Source: DAOTUB01 sp034437455
Lineage (GTDB): Bacteria > Chloroflexota > Anaerolineae > B4-G1
NCBI GenBank assembly: GCA_034437455.1
Contig: DAOTUB010000372.1
Span: forward strand, 1-6,535
Direction of reading: 5' to 3'
DNA length: 6,535 nt
Shown here: positions 5,570 to 6,535 of the stretch, piece after piece
How positions within the stretch are numbered: position 1 is the first letter of the stretch
Layout of the letters: every line of letters starts with the position of its first letter
Translations under genes and position numbers: made by a program
The notes under the pieces: generated by a model
Database searches by the model: none
The model's input: the letters and a program-made list of their open reading frames with translations, nothing else
What the model was told of the DNA's origin: nothing

Positions 5570-6535
5570 ATGGAGGAAAAAGCGAAGAGGGACAAAGGGG
5601 CAGGGGAGCAAAAAAAGGCGGAAATAACGGGGGTGTGGGGCGCACCGCTTCAGGCCATGCACTGCGCCCACTGTGGAAAGGCGCACCTGGCGCCCAAGGG
5701 AGAGACCCTGTCCCAATGCCCTCTTTGCGCGCAAGGGCCGGTCACGCCGCAGTTGGCCTTTATGCGGAAAGAGCCGCCTGAGCAAATTGTTCCTTATTCC
5801 GTCTCGGAGAAAAAACTAGCCGGGATCCTGGAGCGATGGACGCAGGGGATCTGGTTCCGCCCCGCCGAGCTGAAGGCCAGCACGCTGATGAAAAGAGCGC
5901 GACGCTATCTCATCCCGCTCTGGCTGGTGGACGGTCAGATCACGGGGGCCTGGCGGGCGGACGTGGGGTTCGATTACCAGGCCGTCAGCTACCAGGATCG
6001 GTACAGCGAAGGAGCGGGGTGGAGCTCGCGGGAGGTGACGGAGGGGCGCGTGCGTTGGGAGCCGCGCGTGGGCCGCCTGGGCCGCAGCTACGAGAACGCC
6101 GCCGCGCCCGCGCTCGACGATCACCGCGCGCTGATGGGCCGCCTGGGCGGCTTTGACCTGGATCAACGGGCCGACTACAGCCTGGAGGCGGTGGCCGGTG
6201 GCGTCGTGCGCGTCCCCTCGCTGGATCACGAGGCCGCCTGGCCAGGGGCGCAGGCTGCCCTCGTCCGTGCCGCCGGGGAAGAGTGCCGCCAGGCCGCCGG
6301 CGCCGACCACATCCGCAACTTCACGCTGGAGGCGGAGTACGACGACCTGAACTGGACGATGCTCCTGCTGCCCGCCTACGTCACCTGGTACCGGGATGGG
6401 GAGCACACCTGGCCGGTACTCGTCAACGGACAGAGCGGGCGCGTGAGCGGGATGCGGCGCGCCTCGACGCGCAAGGCGAACCTCACCTCGTTTACCCTCG
6501 GCGTGGTAGGGGCGCTCTTGTTTCTGTTTGGGGGG
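5570..6535 (+). CDS. Second zinc-ribbon membrane protein, paralogue of the preceding gene (3' end cut by window)
   Basis: The frame is open from ATG 5570 to the window edge (322 codons, no stop), so the gene is partial. After a Lys/Glu-rich start (1-19) there is one zinc ribbon, Cys32/Cys35 with Cys50/Cys53. The core follows that of the upstream protein block by block: IVPYSV (73-78) with LLPFVV, RYLIPLWLVD (112-121) with VYLPFWTFD, AWRADVG (127-133) with DWKAEVG, DHIRNFTLEAEY (246-257) with SHVRNFRMQADF, MLLLPAYV (264-271) with VLLPVYLA, and VLVNGQSGRVSG (283-294) with VMVNGQTGSVAG. A hydrophobic segment begins at about residue 307 and is cut off, so a C-terminal membrane anchor is expected. 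It lacks the second ribbon and the YLAGW motif. A very strong ribosome site and a two-base gap place it in one operon with its paralogue. They are likely partners or diverged duplicates in the same membrane complex; the function is unknown. Confidence 0.88.
   Translation, partial: MEEKAKRDKGAGEQKKAEITGVWGAPLQAMHCAHCGKAHLAPKGETLSQCPLCAQGPVTPQLAFMRKEPPEQIVPYSVSEKKLAGILERWTQGIWFRPAELKASTLMKRARRYLIPLWLVDGQITGAWRADVGFDYQAVSYQDRYSEGAGWSSREVTEGRVRWEPRVGRLGRSYENAAAPALDDHRALMGRLGGFDLDQRADYSLEAVAGGVVRVPSLDHEAAWPGAQAALVRAAGEECRQAAGADHIRNFTLEAEYDDLNWTMLLLPAYVTWYRDGEHTWPVLVNGQSGRVSGMRRASTRKANLTSFTLGVVGALLFLFGG

Overview
The window is a compact, GC-rich bacterial segment with five protein genes in two divergent groups and one intergenic control region between them. 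GC-rich coding sequence, short intergenic gaps, Shine-Dalgarno starts and a TFIIB-like zinc-ribbon membrane protein fit an environmental bacterium. Chloroflexota (Anaerolineae or Caldilineae type) is my best guess, but it is only an impression from gene style and was not tested.

Left group, minus strand, read right to left from about 3975 to 180: (1) a UxaA/GarD-family sugar-acid dehydratase (3944-2415), (2) an adenosine deaminase very like enterobacterial Add (2418-1402), and (3) a class I/II PLP aminotransferase (1400-180). The first two overlap by four bases (GTGA) and the last two are one base apart, so this looks like one tightly coupled operon. The combination of sugar-acid dehydration, adenosine deamination and transamination is not a pathway I recognise. 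Positions 1-179 are AT-richer and hold no gene I can support.

Middle, 3945-4274: two plausible sigma70-type promoters lie back to back, one per strand, with their -35 boxes four bases apart. On the right-hand side, inside the long 5' leader of the plus-strand genes, lies a pair of about 60-base inverted repeat units (4061-4210). They look like a REP/BIME- or MITE-like element and would fold into a long RNA hairpin.

Right group, plus strand, 4275 to the right edge: two tandem paralogous genes of a zinc-ribbon/membrane protein family. The first (430 aa) has two CXXC...CXXC ribbons, a Trp/Tyr-rich soluble core and two C-terminal membrane segments. The second has one ribbon and the same core, and it runs off the window as its first membrane segment begins. 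The architecture resembles Bacillus subtilis YdjG, which works with a PspA homologue and an SPFH protein in membrane stress. That makes this pair the part of the window most likely to belong to a poorly described system, but the supporting genes would lie beyond the right edge.
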